Of a DNA stretch of 64,000 nucleotides, positions 61,184-64,000 are shown one piece after another. The notes under the pieces are model-generated. The model ran no database searches, had not been told where the DNA came from, and saw only the letters and a list, made by a program, of their open reading frames with translations. Positions within the stretch are counted from its first letter, which is position 1; every line of letters starts with the position of its first letter. The position numbers were made by a program, and so were the translations under genes. Location of the stretch: NCBI GenBank assembly GCA_041660405.1, contig JBAZWL010000002.1, positions 186,001 to 250,000 on the forward strand, given 5' to 3'. Source of the stretch: Taibaiella sp041660405 (GTDB lineage: Bacteria; Bacteroidota; Bacteroidia; Chitinophagales; Chitinophagaceae).

Positions 61184-61203
61184 AGACGCGCAATTGCGCG
61201 TCT
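61184..61203. repeat. 20-bp perfect palindrome, REP-like
   Basis: AGACGCGCAATTGCGCGTCT differs from the palindrome at 24449 only by symmetric base changes. A partial third copy, GTGCAATTGCGCGTCTCTAC, starts at 61222. Both elements lie between convergent genes. Confidence 0.85.
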
Positions 61204-61266
61204 TGGCAACCGTAGGAAAATGTGCAATTGCGCGTCTCTACAAAAGATGAAGGCATCATCACATTT

Positions 61267-63294
61267 TTAGAACAATCCTAGTTTGGCCTGCAATAAAAAA
61301 TTGCGACCTGGCATTGGCCTTCCGTTTACCACTTCATAATCTGTATTAAACACATTTTGCAACTGCGCTGAAATAGTGAGGCTTTTCTTGTTGCCATAAA
61401 AGCTATAACTGGCTTGTATATTAGCTGTATTATAAGGATCCAGATATTGCGATTCATCAACGGTTACAAAACGATACCCGGTGTAAGTCTGATTATAATT
61501 AATAAATAAACGGTCAAGCCATTGCAAGCCAATATTTCCCTGAATATTATATCGTGGTGTATATGGAATTTGCTTTCTAATGCTACCATCACCAGGTAAA
61601 TAAGACTCCTCTGTAGTGGATAAAACATAGGTGTAGTTCACCCCGGCGTGTAATTTTATTTCACCTATGGTCAACTCCACTTTATTGTTCAGGTCCATTC
61701 CACGGCTATGTACTTTTGCAATATTGTGTGGTGTCCAGATAGCGCCGCCGAGCCAGTATATCCAATCCTGTATGTTACGGTTAAAGAAATTCAGTTCTTG
61801 TGTAAATACAAACCGGTAAGCTTTTAAGGCTTTTGATCGTTCTTGCGCCGGCAATAAATGATAAGCATAAGTAAAAGCATAACCACCGTCCTGCGACCAG
61901 CCTTGTTCCGGTTTCAGATCGGGATTACCTCCAGGGAAATAATATAATTCATTCAATGTAGGAATACGATAAGTACGTTGCAGGTTGGCCATAAGCTGCA
62001 ATCCTATCTTTGATTTCCTTTGAGCCGTTTCTTTATCCAGCAATTGAAAAGAGCCACCAATGCCCGGGAGCAATGGTGCTGTATTTCCATTAACCCATTC
62101 CTGCCTTACTGCTGCATTTACAAGTAACTTATCCTGACACCCCGAATAACGATAAGCCGCTACCACAGCAGGCCTGAACTGACTTTCACGGGTAGATATA
62201 TTTTCTCCTGACGCAACTGAATATTGAACCGGGGTATACACCATGAGCAAATGTTGCCCGACGTTTTTCAGTTCTGGCTTATCAGGATTTTGCAACTGAT
62301 ATTTCCATCCTACTTCTTGATAATACTGTTGCACTGTATTTTTATTATTCAGTAGTACCGTACTATCGGTATAGTGCAGGCACTCCCTGCTGTAGGACCC
62401 TTTGGCATACCAAGTGCTTCTGCGTGTATTCTTTTCCCAGCCCAGCAAAGTACGTAGCGAATTATCTGTTTGTTTTTTCACAGAATACTGTTCAAATAAA
62501 GCAGGTGGAATCTCTCTGCTATATTGTTGCAACCATATCCGCAGGTAAAGTTTTTCTTTATTGCCTGTACCTTTTTTACTTAGGTTATAATCGGCGGACA
62601 GTAAGCCACCGCCACCTTTCAGCCTTGCATTAGTTAAATGCCGTGTGTTGCCTTGTGCATCATTATAACCAAAATCATTTGTAGCGCTTTGGTAAAAACC
62701 ATTTAAACCAATCCTGAATTTACTATTCTGAAAAAGTGTTTTTATACCGCCATCCATGCGACCATAACTACCATATCCAAGATGTAGCGTTGCATCTTTC
62801 CGGCTATAAAAATTCACAGGTTCATCGTCCAGCATCAGGGCTCCGCCTACGTTTCCGCTACCGAATAGAGCTGCAGAGCTACCGTATTGAAGTTTCACTT
62901 CATTAAATAATCCTGTTCGCAACAAAGAAATATCTGCTACACCCAAAGCAGGATTTAATATCGGCACACCATTCCACAACACGGAAGATTGTGCTGCAGA
63001 AGCACCTCTAAGTGTTAATGTGGCCATACTATTGACCCCATATGATTTTATAAATACAGAAGATTGCTGCGCAAGAAGATTGGCCAGCGATTGAGATTCG
63101 TACAGGTCTTTGTACACCTTTTCGATCCGGAATGTTTTCTGGCCGGCAGTAAAATTATTTCGCTGATCTGTTACGGTATCTTTTACTACTGCTCCTTTGA
63201 TCTGCACTTCTTTTATTGTATCCTGCCATTGCTGGGCAAACACATTTCCGGGAAAGAATAATAGTATAAAGAAAAGGGAGTATTGGTGTTTCAC
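61267..63294 (-). CDS. TonB-dependent outer-membrane receptor
   Basis: A 675-residue receptor with a GTG start. A signal peptide ends near residue 20 (VFAQ). A plug domain follows (YESQSLANLLAQQSSVFIKSYGVNSMATLTLRGASAAQSSVLWNGVPILNP near 64-113), then a 22-strand type barrel to the terminal aromatic residue (LQAKLGLF). It lacks the carboxypeptidase-like domain and SusD partner of glycan receptors, so it resembles BtuB/iron-siderophore receptors; the ligand is unknown and no cobalamin riboswitch was seen. The GTG is supported by the signal peptide and by the promoter box 5 bases upstream. Confidence 0.88.
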   Translation of the reverse strand: MKHQYSLFFILLFFPGNVFAQQWQDTIKEVQIKGAVVKDTVTDQRNNFTAGQKTFRIEKVYKDLYESQSLANLLAQQSSVFIKSYGVNSMATLTLRGASAAQSSVLWNGVPILNPALGVADISLLRTGLFNEVKLQYGSSAALFGSGNVGGALMLDDEPVNFYSRKDATLHLGYGSYGRMDGGIKTLFQNSKFRIGLNGFYQSATNDFGYNDAQGNTRHLTNARLKGGGGLLSADYNLSKKGTGNKEKLYLRIWLQQYSREIPPALFEQYSVKKQTDNSLRTLLGWEKNTRRSTWYAKGSYSRECLHYTDSTVLLNNKNTVQQYYQEVGWKYQLQNPDKPELKNVGQHLLMVYTPVQYSVASGENISTRESQFRPAVVAAYRYSGCQDKLLVNAAVRQEWVNGNTAPLLPGIGGSFQLLDKETAQRKSKIGLQLMANLQRTYRIPTLNELYYFPGGNPDLKPEQGWSQDGGYAFTYAYHLLPAQERSKALKAYRFVFTQELNFFNRNIQDWIYWLGGAIWTPHNIAKVHSRGMDLNNKVELTIGEIKLHAGVNYTYVLSTTEESYLPGDGSIRKQIPYTPRYNIQGNIGLQWLDRLFINYNQTYTGYRFVTVDESQYLDPYNTANIQASYSFYGNKKSLTISAQLQNVFNTDYEVVNGRPMPGRNFLLQAKLGLF

Positions 63295-63299
63295 GGCGG

Positions 63300-63307
63300 C
63301 AAAAATA
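63300..63307 (-). promoter_or_regulatory. TATTTTTG -7 box 5 nt before the start codon
   Basis: On the minus strand TATTTTTG is followed by 5 bases and the GTG start of the receptor gene. It is the fourth such arrangement in the window. It lies inside a GCGGCAA/TTGCCGC inverted repeat at about 63296-63321. Confidence 0.5.
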
Positions 63308-63339
63308 TTGAATATTGCCGCAATAAAGGGGCATTATCA

Positions 63340-63954
63340 TTACTTATATTTCCAATGGCGCGATTTGCCTTCTGCCATCCATTCAATGGCTTCAGCTATA
63401 CGCTTATTCCGCGTTTCCTCTCTCTTGGCATCAGTTATCCATTCCAGGTATTCTTTACGATGAGAAGGTGCAAATTTTTCAAACACAACAAGAGCCTTTT
63501 TATTCTTCTTTAGCGCAGCCATAAAATAATCCGGAACTTCTATTTCAACAGTCTTTTCCTTATTGGCCGGCTTCGCTATTTTTTTAACACCTTCATCGGT
63601 AAGCTTCATGGATTGCTTGATATAGTCCTTCATAATCTTATCAGAAGGCAGATCTTTTAAAGATTCTATCCTGCCCAACGAACCCATTGAAGCCCTTTCT
63701 TCAACCTGCAGTAGCCCGTGCATATCCGTCATAATGGAAGACAACCAAAAACCGAAAGCACAATGTTGCTTAAAGGCCGCCATACTGAATTGCATGCGGT
63801 TGTTATAATCGAAATGAGGGAAACCCCACTTTATGGTTTCTACTACATCAGGACAATGCGCATGAATCAGTTCTCTTAAATGATTGAGTATGGGCTTTGC
63901 AAAAGCCGCTGACTTTTCTATATAAGCATCTATTCGTGGATCGTAAACGGACAT
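63340..63954 (-). CDS. YdeI/OmpD-associated family protein with DUF1801 domain
   Basis: A 204-residue cytoplasmic protein. The N-terminal DUF1801 domain (about 15-110) shows HCPDVVETIKWGFPHFDYNNRMQFSMAAFKQHCAFGFW. The C-terminal YdeI-type helices (about 130-204) include VPDYFMAALKKNKKALVVFEKFAPSHRKEYLEWITDAKREETRNKRIAEAIEWM. YdeI-type proteins have been linked to peptide and stress resistance, but no activity is defined. The length and domain order are normal. Confidence 0.87.
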   Translation of the reverse strand: MSVYDPRIDAYIEKSAAFAKPILNHLRELIHAHCPDVVETIKWGFPHFDYNNRMQFSMAAFKQHCAFGFWLSSIMTDMHGLLQVEERASMGSLGRIESLKDLPSDKIMKDYIKQSMKLTDEGVKKIAKPANKEKTVEIEVPDYFMAALKKNKKALVVFEKFAPSHRKEYLEWITDAKREETRNKRIAEAIEWMAEGKSRHWKYK

Positions 63955-64000
63955 AGCATAAAATTTGTAACGAACTTACAATTTCTCTCAAAAATAAAAA

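Noticed and set aside
61158..63400. Cobalamin riboswitch upstream of the TonB-dependent receptor
   Set aside because: No conserved B12-box or long structured leader is present; the promoter box sits 5 bases from the start codon.

Overview
This window reads as chromosomal DNA of a Bacteroidota bacterium, most likely of the Chitinophagaceae or a close relative. The signs are C-terminal type IX secretion (T9SS) sorting domains (YPNP motifs) on four exported proteins, DUF6452/DUF6048 and DUF6150 proteins, many TAnnTTTG-type -7 promoter boxes with very few Shine-Dalgarno sites, and the overall gene repertoire. No rRNA, tRNA, CRISPR array, insertion sequence or prophage was recognised.

Layout. 1-3600: hydrolase, shikimate kinase, DUF423 membrane protein and an exported protein of unknown role. 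3600-8660 is an accessory island: a 58-60 bp promoter-bearing segment is duplicated, followed by a decayed P-loop NTPase gene, a 1076-residue reverse transcriptase-nitrilase fusion resembling the DRT1/UG1 class of anti-phage reverse transcriptases, two decaying small genes and an unknown helical protein, separated by three near-identical terminator hairpins. 8850-9850 is non-coding and repeat-dense, with about 26 degenerate 21-22 bp GTAC-containing units followed by REP-like palindromes. 9850-24400 holds a BatA-like VWA protein divergent from a sensor histidine kinase, a DUF6150 repeat protein, acetyltransferases, a BtuF-like protein, a ketosynthase-like protein without its catalytic cysteine, a thioredoxin-like lipoprotein, UbiX, an M42 peptidase, an AraC/SDR pair with a probable operator, and a bestrophin. 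24500-43000 is largely housekeeping (Tex, TsaC, PheT, MutS2-like, zinc-ribbon protein, Nif3, FolC), interrupted by two secreted metzincin proteases. 43100-55730 holds T9SS cargo, a MacB-type permease, PyrR-like PRTase, IspD, CinA, RadC, DprA and a DPP-IV-like peptidase. 55800-56180 is a second 21-bp tandem array, unrelated in sequence to the first but with the same unit length and a CGTAC core. 56350-64000: ALDH7-type dehydrogenase, radical SAM protein, an overlapping LolA-like/lipoprotein/dehydratase trio, a TonB-dependent receptor and a YdeI-family protein.

The main points of interest are the RT-nitrilase gene behind a duplicated promoter, the two 21-bp arrays, and four TATTTTTG boxes only 4-5 bases from the start codon, which predict leaderless or nearly leaderless mRNAs. 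Start codons were moved inward from the longest open frame wherever the extra N-terminus was repeat-derived or lay before an obvious signal peptide. All family assignments come from reading motifs by eye; no searches were run.
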